The position numbers and the translations under genes are program-made. From assembly GCF_023195695.1 (NCBI RefSeq), contig NZ_JALPQG010000009.1, positions 104,302-168,301 of the forward strand: DNA of 64,000 bases. Reading direction: 5' to 3'. Source of the stretch: Aliiroseovarius sp. S1339. Lineage in GTDB: Bacteria > Pseudomonadota > Alphaproteobacteria > Rhodobacterales > Rhodobacteraceae. The notes under the pieces are model-generated. The model was not told where the DNA came from and ran no database searches. It was given only the letters and a program-made list of their open reading frames with translations. Positions 53,376 to 63,400 of this stretch are shown piece by piece. Each line of letters opens with the position of its first letter. Position 1 is the first letter of the stretch.

Positions 53376-53409
53376 TGCTGAGGCCGGCGCGTCGTTACCA
53401 GATTGAATG

Positions 53410-54213
53410 CTATTGCGCCGTCCAGCCTCCATCGACCGGGATCGAGGTGCCGGTCACGTTATGCGCTATCGGCGAACACAACCACAAGGCCAGCGCGCCG
53501 ATCTCGGCGGGGTCCGAGGTGCGGTGCGACGGCTGTTTTTCGGCCAGTAGGTCAGCCACCCCCTTATCGCGATCGCCACCGAACAGGGCGGCGCGGGCCT
53601 GTACCTGGGGTTCGATGATCGCGGTTTCCGTCCAGCCCGGGCAGATACAGTTCACAGTGACGCCGCCCGCCTGCTTGCTGCCTTGAGCAGCATATTCCAG
53701 CGCCGCGACCCGGCTGAGCCCAACCAGACCGAATTTTGACGCCACATAGGGCGCTTTATTGACCGAGGCGACCAGCCCATGCACCGAAGCGATGTTGATG
53801 ACCCGGCCATAACCGTTTTGTGCCATGGCGGGCAAAGCAAGTCGCATAGTGTGAAATGCGCCCGACAGGTTGACCGACAGGATCGCGTCCCAGGTGGCGG
53901 CATCCGCCTCGGCAAGATTGACGGTCTTCTGGATGCCGGCATTATTGACCAGAATATCGGCACCGCCCCAATCGGCAATCTCGGCCATCATCGTGCCGAT
54001 GGCATCCGCGTCGCGCATATCTGCATGGAAGACCCGGACATCGGCTGCACCAGCCGCACGGACCTCATTCACTGCCGCCTCGGCCTCGGCCTTGGCAGCA
54101 AGCCCGTGCACTGCCACCCGGGCACCGGCACCTGCAAGCGCCTTGGCCACCGCCAAACCAATGCCCTGCACCGATCCGGTCACCAACGCTGTTTTTCCTT
54201 CCAAATCTGTCAT
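53410..54213 (-). CDS. bdhA: 3-hydroxybutyrate dehydrogenase, SDR type
   Basis: A 267-residue SDR. The sequence carries the bdhA pattern: TGSVQGIGLAVAKALA near 13, DILVNNAGIQKTVNL near 92, HGLVASVNKAPYVASK (Ser near 145; Tyr and Lys of the YxxxK motif near 158) and CPGWTETAI near 193. The enzyme interconverts 3-hydroxybutyrate and acetoacetate, used in polyhydroxybutyrate turnover. It is last in an operon with an acyl-CoA ligase (four-base overlap) and a thiolase, which fits use of ketone-body intermediates. A PHB synthase is not in the window. Confidence 0.9.
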   Translation of the reverse strand: MTDLEGKTALVTGSVQGIGLAVAKALAGAGARVAVHGLAAKAEAEAAVNEVRAAGAADVRVFHADMRDADAIGTMMAEIADWGGADILVNNAGIQKTVNLAEADAATWDAILSVNLSGAFHTMRLALPAMAQNGYGRVINIASVHGLVASVNKAPYVASKFGLVGLSRVAALEYAAQGSKQAGGVTVNCICPGWTETAIIEPQVQARAALFGGDRDKGVADLLAEKQPSHRTSDPAEIGALALWLCSPIAHNVTGTSIPVDGGWTAQ

Positions 54214-55742
54214 TTAGGAACCTCCTCGGCCAGTCTCGTTCGCAGTTCCGTCTTCAGAACCTTGCCGTAATTGTTCTTTGGCAACGTGTCGACAAACACA
54301 TAATCCTTAGGGCGTTTGAACCGGGCGATCCGATCCAGACACAGCCGATCCAACTCTTGTGGGTCGACAGACGCACCCAGATGAACGACCACAAAGGCCA
54401 CCACATCCTCGCCCCATTCCGGATGGGCGCGCCCAACAACAGCGGCCTCGTGGACGGCCTCATGAGCCAGTAACACCTCTTCAACCTCACGCGGATAAAT
54501 GTTCGACCCACCCGAGATGATCAGGTCTTTGGACCGGTCTTGCAGCGTGACATAACCGTCCTGATCCATTCGCCCCATGTCACCGGTCCAGAGCCAGCCG
54601 TCGCGGATGGTCTTACGGGTGGCGTCGGGGGCTTTCCAGTACCTGGTCATCACGGTGGCCCCGCGCACAGCGATCTCGCCGATTTCCCCCGGCGGCACGT
54701 CCTGCCCGCGCGCATCCAGCACACGCAACCGCACAGCGCTTTGGGCAGTGCCGACCGAATTCAGCCGATCGCGCCAGCGCGGATGCATGCGGTCGGCCAC
54801 GTCGTGGCGACTAAGCGCGGTGATGCCCATTGGGCATTCCCCTTGACCATAGATTTGAACAAAGCGCGGCCCCATGACCTCGACCGCCTCAAGAATATCT
54901 GCTTCATACATCGGGCCACCAGCATAGGTGATGGTCTTGAGCCCGTCCCCGGTCTCACCCGCTGCCTTGGCGGCATCGACAAGACGCCGCACCATGGTTG
55001 GGGCGGCAAACATAGAGATATTGCCGACCGATTTCCCAAGGCGCAGAATTTCGCCCGGATCGAAGCCACCACTTTCGGGCACGACGTGGCGGGCGCCGCG
55101 TAGGATATGCATGAAATTATAGAGACCCGCGCCATGCGACATCGGCGCAGCATAGAGGATGGCGTCTTTTGCCTTCACCTCATCGACATCGACGAAATAA
55201 TTATATGTCATTGAGGCCAGCATCCCACAGGTTATCATCACGCCCTTGGGTCGCCCGGTGGTTCCGGAGGTGTAAAACAACCAGCTCAGGTCGCCGCCGT
55301 CCAGTTCCACCGGCGAGGTCATCGGTTCAGCGTCGCGCATCGAGGCAAAGTCATCACCGTCAACACAGATCATCTCGGGCCCGGTGCCTGACAGTAAATC
55401 CGCCAGATCCGGGCCCAGCTTTTCGTCGCTTAACACCAAAGCCGCGCCTGCATTTCCGATGATCCATGCCGCCTCTTTCGGGTGCAGTTTGGCGTTGATC
55501 GGAACAGCGGCAGCGCCCGCAAACCAGATGCCATAGAGCGCCTCAAGGTATTCGACCCGGTTCGACATGAAGATCGCAACCCGGTCGCCTTTGCTGATCT
55601 TTCGCCCGGTCAACGCCGAACCGATCCCGGCCGCCGCGCGCGCAAAGTCGTCATAGGTGGACGCCATCTTGTCACCCGTTAACAGCGCCGGGGCATCCGG
55701 GACGCGCGTCGCGGTGCGTTTCAACCATTCCGCAGGATTCAT
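54210..55742 (-). CDS. AMP-dependent acyl-CoA ligase
   Basis: A 510-residue ANL-family ligase. The P-loop YTSGTTGRPKGVM is near residue 158, WTGDMGRMDQDG near 398, SGGSNIYPREVEEVL near 417, and LPKNNYGKVLK near 490 has the catalytic Lys. The usual YGxTE substrate motif reads YGQGECPMG near 296, with Gly for Thr. It overlaps both neighbours by four bases. It probably activates acetoacetate or another short oxo- or hydroxy-acid as CoA thioester for the thiolase and dehydrogenase; this is inferred from the operon. Confidence 0.88.
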   Translation of the reverse strand: MNPAEWLKRTATRVPDAPALLTGDKMASTYDDFARAAAGIGSALTGRKISKGDRVAIFMSNRVEYLEALYGIWFAGAAAVPINAKLHPKEAAWIIGNAGAALVLSDEKLGPDLADLLSGTGPEMICVDGDDFASMRDAEPMTSPVELDGGDLSWLFYTSGTTGRPKGVMITCGMLASMTYNYFVDVDEVKAKDAILYAAPMSHGAGLYNFMHILRGARHVVPESGGFDPGEILRLGKSVGNISMFAAPTMVRRLVDAAKAAGETGDGLKTITYAGGPMYEADILEAVEVMGPRFVQIYGQGECPMGITALSRHDVADRMHPRWRDRLNSVGTAQSAVRLRVLDARGQDVPPGEIGEIAVRGATVMTRYWKAPDATRKTIRDGWLWTGDMGRMDQDGYVTLQDRSKDLIISGGSNIYPREVEEVLLAHEAVHEAAVVGRAHPEWGEDVVAFVVVHLGASVDPQELDRLCLDRIARFKRPKDYVFVDTLPKNNYGKVLKTELRTRLAEEVPK

Positions 55743-56899
55743 CTGACGGCCTCCAGAATTGAACAGTAGTTGGCCACGCCAGAACCGCCCATGTTGAAGA
55801 CACAGGCCAGACTGGCATCCTTCTTTTGCATGTCACCGGCGGTTCCGGTTACCTGTCTGACTGCCATCACATGCATAGAAACGCCGGTGGCACCGACCGG
55901 GTGGCCCTTGGCTTTCAGCCCGCCGGACAGGTTCACCGGCAGCGCCCCGTCGCGCATCACCGTGCCGTCTGCGATCCGGTCCGCACCCTTGCCCGGGGTC
56001 GCCAGACCCATCGCTTCGTAAATCATCAGCTCTGCGATTGTGAAACAATCATGTAATTCGGCCAGATCAATGTCGCGCACCGTGACCCCTGCCTGATGAT
56101 AGGCCCGGGCAAACGCGTATCGCGCAGCGGTCAGTTCAGTCATATCGCGCTGCGACATCGGCAGGACATCATTGACCTGTGCGGCCCCCCGGAACCCAAC
56201 CGCCCGATCAAACTCTTCAATCATATCGTCGGCAACCATCACCAGTGCTGCGGCACCGTCCGAGATCAGCGAACAATCGGTCAACCGCAGGGGTGGTGCG
56301 ATCATCGGGTTCTTGTCGCTGACCGAGTTGCAGAATTCAAAACTCACGTCGCGTTGCATTTGGGCCAGCGGGTTGGCCAGCGCATTCTGGTGGTTCTTGA
56401 CTGCGATCCGCGCCAACGCCTCGGACACGTCGCCGTATTTCTGAAAGTATCCCGCCGCAATGCGCCCGAAGATCTGCGGAAAGCTGACGCCGTTTTCCTC
56501 TTGCGAATAGGACGCGCAGGCTAGGGCTTTGGTTACACCCTTGGTGTCAAGTTCGGTCATTTTCTCGGCACCGATCACGAGCACCCGGCGCGCAGAGCCT
56601 GCCCTGATCGCGTCGCGGGCCGCAAAGATCGCCGCCGAACCAGAGGCGCAGGCATTTTCGACCCGGGCCGCCGGTTTGAACCGCAACCCGTCGTCCAACC
56701 CAAGAACCAGCGATGACGCAAACGCGTCCGGCACCATGCCGGCATTGAAATGCCCAAGCCAAATCGCGTCGATATCCGCCGGGACAAGACCTGCCAATTC
56801 TATGGCTTCGGCGGCAGCGTCTTGGATGAGATCCTCAAGGGTCTTGTCCTTGTGAACTCCAAACGGGGTGTGACCCCAGCCGACAATGCGTGCGTCCAT
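55739..56899 (-). CDS. Thiolase (SCP2/acetyl-CoA acyltransferase type)
   Basis: A 386-residue thiolase. The nucleophilic Cys lies in NACASGSAAIF near residue 84, followed by VIGAEKMTE near 109. AELHDCFTIAELM near 286 and GGLKAKGHPVGATGVS near 330 carry the active-site histidines, and the C-terminus has CVFNMGGSGVANY. The lack of a C-terminal second Cys identifies the SCP2-like branch rather than PhaA. It is the first gene of the operon with the ligase and bdhA. It presumably cleaves or forms a C4 or longer 3-oxoacyl-CoA. Start is 83 bases from the divergent regulator gene. Confidence 0.9.
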   Translation of the reverse strand: MDARIVGWGHTPFGVHKDKTLEDLIQDAAAEAIELAGLVPADIDAIWLGHFNAGMVPDAFASSLVLGLDDGLRFKPAARVENACASGSAAIFAARDAIRAGSARRVLVIGAEKMTELDTKGVTKALACASYSQEENGVSFPQIFGRIAAGYFQKYGDVSEALARIAVKNHQNALANPLAQMQRDVSFEFCNSVSDKNPMIAPPLRLTDCSLISDGAAALVMVADDMIEEFDRAVGFRGAAQVNDVLPMSQRDMTELTAARYAFARAYHQAGVTVRDIDLAELHDCFTIAELMIYEAMGLATPGKGADRIADGTVMRDGALPVNLSGGLKAKGHPVGATGVSMHVMAVRQVTGTAGDMQKKDASLACVFNMGGSGVANYCSILEAVR

Positions 56900-56908
56900 A
56901 CTTGCCTC

Positions 56909-56929
56909 CTATCGTTTCACGAATGATAG
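56909..56929. promoter_or_regulatory. Imperfect dyad in the thiolase-regulator gap
   Basis: CTATC and GATAG are perfect five-base outer arms around an 11-base centre in which further pairs (TT/AA) align. It lies 10 bases from the thiolase start and 53 bases from the regulator start. It is a candidate operator for the divergent PAS-LuxR regulator. Confidence 0.4.
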
Positions 56930-56981
56930 TCGATGCAGGTGGCGCGCGCGATCCGTGAAAACACTTACCAAGAGGGGCCGT

Positions 56982-57527
56982 ATGGAATACTTTATGGATT
57001 TGGTATTCCGACACGCCCCGATCGGTTTGATTTTCGCTGAGGACCGCGTCATCCGGTGGTGCAATAAGCGGTTTTCCGAGATGTTTGGCTATCGGCCCGA
57101 CGAACTTGAAGCCCAATCGATCGAAAAGCTCTACCCGACACCGGAAGAATACGAACGTATCGGAGACATCGGCCGAAAACAGATGCTGGGACTTGGCCAC
57201 TATGCCGACGAACGCATCATGCGGCGCAAGGATGGCACGTTGTTTTGGTGCCGGGTCAGAGGTCAGTCGCTGGACGCAGATGCCCCCTTTTCTCAGTCAG
57301 TCTGGAGTTTCGCCGACATCTCGGACAATCGCCCGATCACCGAAATGACCATGAGAGAACGCCAGGTTGCCAAGATGATGGCCGAGGGTCTTACCACAAA
57401 GGAAATAGCCCGGCTGCTGGAAATCTCACCACGCACCGTGGATGTTTACCGAACGCGACTTCTGAGCAAGTTTGAGGCCCGCAACAGCATCGAGCTTGTC
57501 GCGCGCCTGACCGGAATTCCAATGTAG
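56982..57527 (+). CDS. PAS-domain LuxR-type transcriptional regulator
   Basis: A 181-residue regulator: a PAS domain at residues 10-110 (LIFAEDRVIRWCNKRFSEMFGY and IMRRKDGTLFWCRVRG, in parts), then a GerE/LuxR helix-turn-helix at 118-181 (MRERQVAKMMAEGLTTKEIA, then LLEISPRTVDVYRTRLLSKF). There is no receiver domain. The PAS domain may sense a small ligand or redox state. The ATG at 56982 follows AGAGGGG. It is divergent from the bdhA operon with an 82-base gap, so it is the likely regulator of that operon. A GTG 27 bases upstream is an alternative start. Confidence 0.88.
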   Translation: MEYFMDLVFRHAPIGLIFAEDRVIRWCNKRFSEMFGYRPDELEAQSIEKLYPTPEEYERIGDIGRKQMLGLGHYADERIMRRKDGTLFWCRVRGQSLDADAPFSQSVWSFADISDNRPITEMTMRERQVAKMMAEGLTTKEIARLLEISPRTVDVYRTRLLSKFEARNSIELVARLTGIPM

Positions 57528-57941
57528 ATTCCGAACTGTTGATGATCTGTTCGATGCCCCGAACGATGATGCCCGCTTAGCGTGCTGTTGTAGACCTTGA
57601 TACATCTCGCAGCATTTGTGGATGTGGGGCTCTGAGCTGACATTGGGTGCGGCCAGAAATCAACCCACTCACCGAAGCCATTGCCGTAGCTTGCGGGACA
57701 AAGTGCGAATTCGCTGAAAGTATGTCGATGGCTAGTTTTCGGGATTAAAACCGCCATTCAGTTTTAATCCCCATTAAAGGCAATAGTTGATTGCCTCAGA
57801 GACAGGTCAGCCGTGTTTCGACCTTCGGCTTTCTAAAAAAGTACGCACCAACCCAAATGGCGGAACGCAAAACGAGCTTTTCATTCTAGGGGCTTTCAGG
57901 CCTCGCTGCTATCGACCAAAGATTTCCCGAAGGGATGACAG
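57528..57941. other. Region without a recognised gene
   Basis: About 400 bases after the PAS regulator contain no reliable frame. A short inverted repeat (GGCAAT with ATTGCC, around 57779-57796) is the only structure seen. Codon-like stretches do not persist. The region may be another relic, lying before the SOS cassette. Confidence 0.4.
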
Positions 57942-58245
57942 ATGTCTCGTCGCAGCTGTGAGCGGCTGCTACGCTGTCTTTGCCTTGGTATGGTCGTAGC
58001 CTTGTGCATCGCGATGCTCTTAAATCATAGAGAGTTCGAGATGCGGTTCTTTCAAAACGCCATGTATTTATCTATCCCTCGCCGGGTTTGCGCAAGGCTT
58101 TGAACGCGTGCTCGATGTGGCAGATTTGACGGATGAGCTGGACGAGATGAAAACGTTTCCGGATGTCTTGGACCAAAGTCCTTTAGCCACTTTGCCAGCC
58201 CGCCCCATCCCCAAACCGTTGGCAAAACCATCTGACATAGTGTAG
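57942..58245 (+). pseudogene. Possible frameshifted small membrane protein
   Basis: An ATG at 57942 after GAAGGGATGACAG opens a frame (MSRRSCERLLRCLCLGMVVA and on to MRFFQNAMYLS) with one hydrophobic helix; it stops at 58101. In the next frame, from about 58070, a protein-like C-terminus follows (AGFAQGFERVLDVADLTDEL, then ARPIPKPLAKPSDIV) up to a stop at 58243. Joined, they would give roughly 100 residues. A single-base change near TATCCCTCGCC is implied: mutation, sequencing error, or a programmed shift. No family recognised. Confidence 0.3.
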
Positions 58246-58259
58246 AACAAAAAGAGAAC
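58245..58259 (+). promoter_or_regulatory. LexA (SOS) box, GAAC-N7-GAAC
   Basis: GAAC at 58245-58248 and GAAC at 58256-58259 are separated by AAAAAGA, exactly the alphaproteobacterial LexA direct repeat. It lies 25 bases before the imuA start, the normal place for a repressor site of the imuA-imuB-dnaE2 cassette. Confidence 0.85.
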
Positions 58260-58284
58260 ATAAGTCGGATTCTCTGTGGGATGT

Positions 58285-58962
58285 ATGCCAGAAACTCTTT
58301 CCATAAAACATGCGCGACGCAGGGCGGGGCGTACGAGGCAGGACAAGCGTACCTTGTCCGAGGTTTTCCCCTCGACCGCCACCGATGCCGGGGCGGTGGG
58401 GTTTGTTCTTGCGCAACTCGCGCGCAAGTCAGGCCCCGTTTTGTGGGTTCAAGACCGCGTGTCTTTCAAAGAAACGGGGCGACCCTATTTGCCGGACATT
58501 GGGATGCAACGCCCGGTAGTGCGGGTGACAACGGGTCGCGCTGCCGACGTGTTGTGGGCCATGGAAGAAGGCTTGCGGTGCAAGGCGTTAGCGGCGGTGG
58601 TCGGCGAAGTTTGGGGCGATCCACCCGTGCTCGACTTTACCGCCAGCAAGCGGCTTGCTTTGCGGGCCGAGGCGGCGGGCGTGGCCTGTTGGCTGATCCG
58701 GCGGGCGGCCAGCCCGGACCTGAGTGCGGCGCGCGATCGCTGGCGCATCACCTCGCTGCCCTCAACCATGCATCCGGACGATCCGCAAGCACCGGGCGAC
58801 CCGCGTTGGCGGGCAGAGCTGTTCAAATCCCGCACCCGCAAGCCCGGCACATGGGGGGTGGGCTATGACCGGGCGGCGAATCGCCTCGATTTTTCTGCCC
58901 CATTTCGCGATGGAGCGGTGGCAGAGGGTGATGGAACGCCAAGGCAGCGCGCCGCCCGATGA
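58285..58962 (+). CDS. imuA: ImuA-like protein of the SOS mutagenesis cassette
   Basis: A 225-residue RecA-fold-like protein. Family features include VGFVLAQLARKSGPVLWVQD near residue 40, VRVTTGRAADVLWAMEEGLRC near 80 and SLPSTMHPDDPQAPGDPRWR near 158. The ATG at 58285 is preferred over the GTG at 58276. ImuA works with ImuB and DnaE2 in damage-induced, error-prone repair. The LexA box upstream and the overlapping imuB gene identify it. The C-terminal frame overlaps imuB by 98 bases. Confidence 0.85.
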   Translation: MPETLSIKHARRRAGRTRQDKRTLSEVFPSTATDAGAVGFVLAQLARKSGPVLWVQDRVSFKETGRPYLPDIGMQRPVVRVTTGRAADVLWAMEEGLRCKALAAVVGEVWGDPPVLDFTASKRLALRAEAAGVACWLIRRAASPDLSAARDRWRITSLPSTMHPDDPQAPGDPRWRAELFKSRTRKPGTWGVGYDRAANRLDFSAPFRDGAVAEGDGTPRQRAAR

Positions 58963-60406
58963 TGTGCCCGTCGTGCTTGTGGTCGACGGCGCGCATGGGC
59001 AGGCGATCTATGCCGCGAACCGTGCGGCCCGGGTGATGGGGGTTACACAAGGGGCCCGCGTGGTGGATATGCGCGCGATCTGCCCGACGCTGCGGGTGGA
59101 ATATGCGGATGTTGCCGGGGACAAGTTTGCGCTGGACCGTCTGTCCCTTTGGGCGCGGCGCTGGTGCCCCTGGACCGTGACGGATGGGGCAGGTGGGTTG
59201 ATCCTTGATACCACGGGCTGTGATCATCTGTTTGATGGCGAGGGCGCGATGTTAATCGACATGGAAACCCGTTTGTCCTTGCTTGGGCTGACCTCGCATC
59301 TGGCGATTGCGCCCAATTGGGGAGCGGCTTGGGCATTGGCGCGATACGGGCCCGTGCGCGCGATTTGTGGCGAGGCCGAGTTGGCACAACAGCTTGCCCC
59401 TTTGTCCGTGGCCGCCTTGCGTCTGGATGCAGACACTATGCTTTTGTTGCGTCGCCTTGGGTTGAAAACAATCGGGCAACTGGCCGAGGTGCCGCGCCTG
59501 TCGCTGACCCGGCGTTTTGTGCGCGCCGCCCTTGGGGCCAATCCGCTGATGCGGCTGGACCAAGCGATGGGGCGATTGGCCGAACCGGTCGCCAGTGTCG
59601 ATGCGCGCCCACCGATCCGCGCGCAGATGCGTCTGCCCGAACCGATACTAGACCCCACAGCCTATTTGCCCACGCTATGCGAAGATGTGTGCATGCAGTT
59701 GGAGGGGAAGGGGCTTGGCTGCCGCCGTCTGCACCTGACGGTTTACCGCACGGATGGCGAGGTGCGCCGGCTAGAGGTTGCCACCGCCGCCGCCAGTCGT
59801 GACGCCCCTCATTTGTGTCGTTTGTTTGATGACAAACTGGACCGGATTGATCCGGGTTTTGGCTTTGATCTGATCACGCTAGAGGCTGGGCTGGTCGAGC
59901 AGATGGATAATGTTCAGACCCGGTTGGATGGGCGTAGCGACGAGGGGGTGGCGTTGCCTCAGTTGATCGACCGGCTGACGGCGCGGCTTGGAGCGGGGGC
60001 CGTCAAACGCCCGGTCCTGCAGGCAAGCCATGTGCCAGAGCGGGTCGAGCATTGGGTGGGGGCGATGGGGGCTGCGACCCTTACAACGGATACGCCCGTC
60101 TTGCCGCCGAAAGATCGCCCGATCCGCATTTTCCAGACGCCCGAAGAGGTGCGGGTGCTGTATGTCGTGCCCGAAGGCCCGCCCGCGCAGTTCATCTGGC
60201 GGCGGCAAACGCATCGGGTTGCGCGCTATGCTGGCCCGGAACGGATCGCGCCGGAATGGTGGTGTGATCGGCCCAACACCCGCCTGCGGGATTACTTCAA
60301 GGTGGAAGATCAGGCGGGCCGTCGTCTGTGGCTGTATCGCGAGGGGTTGCATGAAGATGGGCGCGGCGGCGATCCCCGCTGGTTTGTCCACGGGATGTTT
60401 GCCTGA
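58865..60406 (+). CDS. imuB: ImuB, Y-family polymerase homologue
   Basis: A 513-residue Y-family-like protein. The start MTGRRIASIFLPHFAMERW fits; the ATG at 58865 lies after a GGGGGGTGGG tract. Palm and fingers-type regions are seen (VLVVDGAHGQAIYAANRAAR near 39, DTTGCDHLFDGEGAMLIDME near 118), and a thumb/little-finger part later (LKTIGQLAEVPRLSLTRRFV). ImuB proteins lack the catalytic acidic residues and serve as clamp-binding adaptors for DnaE2. It overlaps imuA by 98 bases and its stop overlaps the dnaE2 ATG (TGATG). Confidence 0.92.
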   Translation: MTGRRIASIFLPHFAMERWQRVMERQGSAPPDDVPVVLVVDGAHGQAIYAANRAARVMGVTQGARVVDMRAICPTLRVEYADVAGDKFALDRLSLWARRWCPWTVTDGAGGLILDTTGCDHLFDGEGAMLIDMETRLSLLGLTSHLAIAPNWGAAWALARYGPVRAICGEAELAQQLAPLSVAALRLDADTMLLLRRLGLKTIGQLAEVPRLSLTRRFVRAALGANPLMRLDQAMGRLAEPVASVDARPPIRAQMRLPEPILDPTAYLPTLCEDVCMQLEGKGLGCRRLHLTVYRTDGEVRRLEVATAAASRDAPHLCRLFDDKLDRIDPGFGFDLITLEAGLVEQMDNVQTRLDGRSDEGVALPQLIDRLTARLGAGAVKRPVLQASHVPERVEHWVGAMGAATLTTDTPVLPPKDRPIRIFQTPEEVRVLYVVPEGPPAQFIWRRQTHRVARYAGPERIAPEWWCDRPNTRLRDYFKVEDQAGRRLWLYREGLHEDGRGGDPRWFVHGMFA

Positions 60407-63400
60407 TGCCTGAGATGGACAATTATCGCCCCCGGCGGACCTTGTCGGAGGATGGCTTTACCCCCAATCCGCGCGTGGGTTTTATTGAGCTTGGCGTGAC
60501 GACCTGTTTTTCCTTCCTTCACGGCGCGTCTGATGCGGTCGATCTAACGCGCACCGCTTGGGAACATGGTTATGACGCGCTGGGGGTTGCGGATATGAAC
60601 ACCATGGCGGGGGTCGTGCGTCTGCATGCTGAGGCGCGTAAGGCGTGTCTGCGTCCGATCATTGGATGCCGACTGAAACTGGTCAGCGGCGAAGAGTTTC
60701 TGGCCTACCCCCGTGACCGGGCGGCGTATGGCCGTCTGTGCGCGTTGCTGTCCAAGGGCAAGATGCGGGATGTGGACGGCGGCTGGCAGGCGAAGGGTGC
60801 CTGTGACATCACGCTTGATGATCTGGCGGGTCACAGTGAAGGCGTGCAGCTGATCGCCTGCCCGGGCGAAGATCTGTCGCATTTTGCAGCGGGTCTGCGC
60901 CGTCTGGTGCGTGCGCTTCCAACGCTGCGCCATATCGCGGTCAGCTATCTTTATCGCGGCACGGACCGGGCGCGGATCAACCGGCTGGATCGGTTGGCGC
61001 AGGAATATGGGCTGTGCATCCTTGCCACCAATGATGTGCATTACCACGCGCCGGATCGGCGGCCCTTGCAGGATGTGATGACCTGCATTCTGCACAAGAC
61101 CACAATCACCAAAGCGGGGTTCCTGCTGGATGCCAATGCCGAACGCCACCTGAAAACGCCCGCGCAGATGATGGCCCTGTTTGCCGAATGGCCCCACGCC
61201 ATCCGCGCCACGCGTGAGGTTGCGGATGCCTGCCAGTTCGATTTGCGCGAGCTGTCTTATGAATACCCGAAAAAGAACATCCCCGATGGGCGCACGGCGC
61301 AGGATTATCTGACCGAACTGACGTGGAAGGGGGCCGCGTGGCGTTATCCTGACGGGGTGCCGGATAAGGTGCGCGCGACACTTGAAAAAGAGCTGGCGAT
61401 GATTGCCAAGTGTAATGTGCCGCAGTACTTCCTGACCATATATGATGTGATCCAGTATGCGCGCCATGGTGTGGACACACCGATCCTGTGTCAGGGGCGC
61501 GGGTCGGCGGCGAACTCTGCGGTCTGCTATGTGCTGGGCATCACTGCGGTGGACCCGGCCACCAATGACCTTCTGTTCGAACGCTTCATCAGTGAAGAAC
61601 GCAAAGAGCCGCCGGATATCGACGTGGATTTTGAACACGAACGTCGCGAAGAGGTTATCCAACATATCTATCAGGAATATGGTCGTGATCACGCCGGGCT
61701 GTGCGCGACGGTCATTCATTACCGCCCCCGTATGGCGATCCGCGAAGTGGGCAAGGTGATGGGCCTGTCCGAAGATATCACCTCGGCGCTGGCCAAGACG
61801 ATCTGGGGCAGTTTCGGGCGCGAGGTCGGCGCGAACGAGGCTGCCGAGGCGGGGCTTGATCTGTCCGACCCGCTGATGTCGCGCACCATCAAGCTGGCTG
61901 ATCAGATGATCGGAATGCCGCGTCACCTGTCCCAGCATGTGGGTGGGTTTATCCTGACCGAAACCCCTCTGACCCGCACCGTGCCCATCGGCAACGGCGC
62001 CATGAAAGACCGCAGTTTTATCGAATGGGACAAGGATGATATCGACGAGTTGCGCATCCTGAAGGTCGACGTGCTGGCGCTCGGGATGCTGACCTGCATT
62101 CGCAAAGCGTTCCAAATGATCGAGGCGCATTATGGCCGCCGCCCGACGCTGGCCGGTATAGAACAGGAAGACCCAGCGGTTTATGACATGCTGTGCAAGG
62201 GCGACAGTATTGGAGTGTTTCAGGTCGAAAGCCGGGCACAGATCAACATGCTGCCACGCCTGAAACCGCGCTGCTTTTATGACCTCGTCATTCAGGTCGC
62301 CATCGTGCGCCCCGGCCCAATTCAGGGTGATATGGTGCATCCGTTTTTGCGACGACGAAATAAGCAGGAGCCGGAAGATTATCCCTCGCCGGGGTCAGAC
62401 CATGACCCGGACGAGCTGCGCAATATCCTTGGCCGCACCATGGGCGTTCCCATTTTTCAGGAACAGGCGATGAAGATCGCGATGGTCGCGGCTGAATTCA
62501 GTTCGACCGAAGCCAACGATCTGCGCAAGGCCATGGCGACGTTCCGGTCGCGCGGCACGATCGGCGAGCTTGAGGAAAAGATGGTCGGGCGGATGATCGA
62601 CCGCGGCTATGATGCCGATTTCGCCCATCGCTGTTTTAACCAAATTAAGGGCTTTGGCGATTACGGTTTCCCGGAAAGCCATGCCGCCAGCTTTGCCCAT
62701 CTGGTTTATGTGTCCAGTTGGATCAAACATTACTTCCCGGATGTGTTCTGCGTGGCGCTTATGAATTCCCAACCTATGGGATTCTATGCGCCCGCCCAAA
62801 TCGTACGCGATGCCCGCGAACATGGGGTCGAGGTCCGGCCGCCCGATGTGAATTACAGCGATTGGGATAATATCCTAGAGCCAGTCGGCCCAAACCGCTT
62901 TGCCGTGCGTCTGGGGTTTCGTCAGGTGGATGGCATACGTCGCGATCGCGCCGAACGCATCATGGCGATGCGGGAAGACCCTTTCGCCACCCTCGAAGAT
63001 CTAAAGACACGGGCACGTCTGGATGCGAGCACCATGCGGAAGCTCGCGGCGGCGGATGCGTTCCGCTCGATGGCGTTGGATCGGCGGCAAGCCCTATGGG
63101 ATGCGCGTGCGTTGAAAGATGCGCCTGACCTGCCCCTGTTCTCGTTAGGGCCGGATGAAGGGGGCGAGGTGATGTTCACCTTGCCGCAGATGCCGGTCTG
63201 CGAACATGTGGTTGCGGACTACCAAACCCTGCGCCTGTCATTAAAAGCGCATCCGATGGCGTTTCTGCGCAAAAGCATGGCGCGGCAGGGCTATACGTCT
63301 GCGGGCAGTTTGCAGGCCATGCGCAATGGGCAACGCATATCAATGGCGGGGATTGTCTTGATCCGCCAACGCCCCGGCAGCGCCAAAGGTGTGTGCTTCA

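Noticed and set aside
60544..62340. 598-residue minus-strand frame inside dnaE2
   Set aside because: The plus-strand DnaE2 reading is certain and this frame has only shadow composition.
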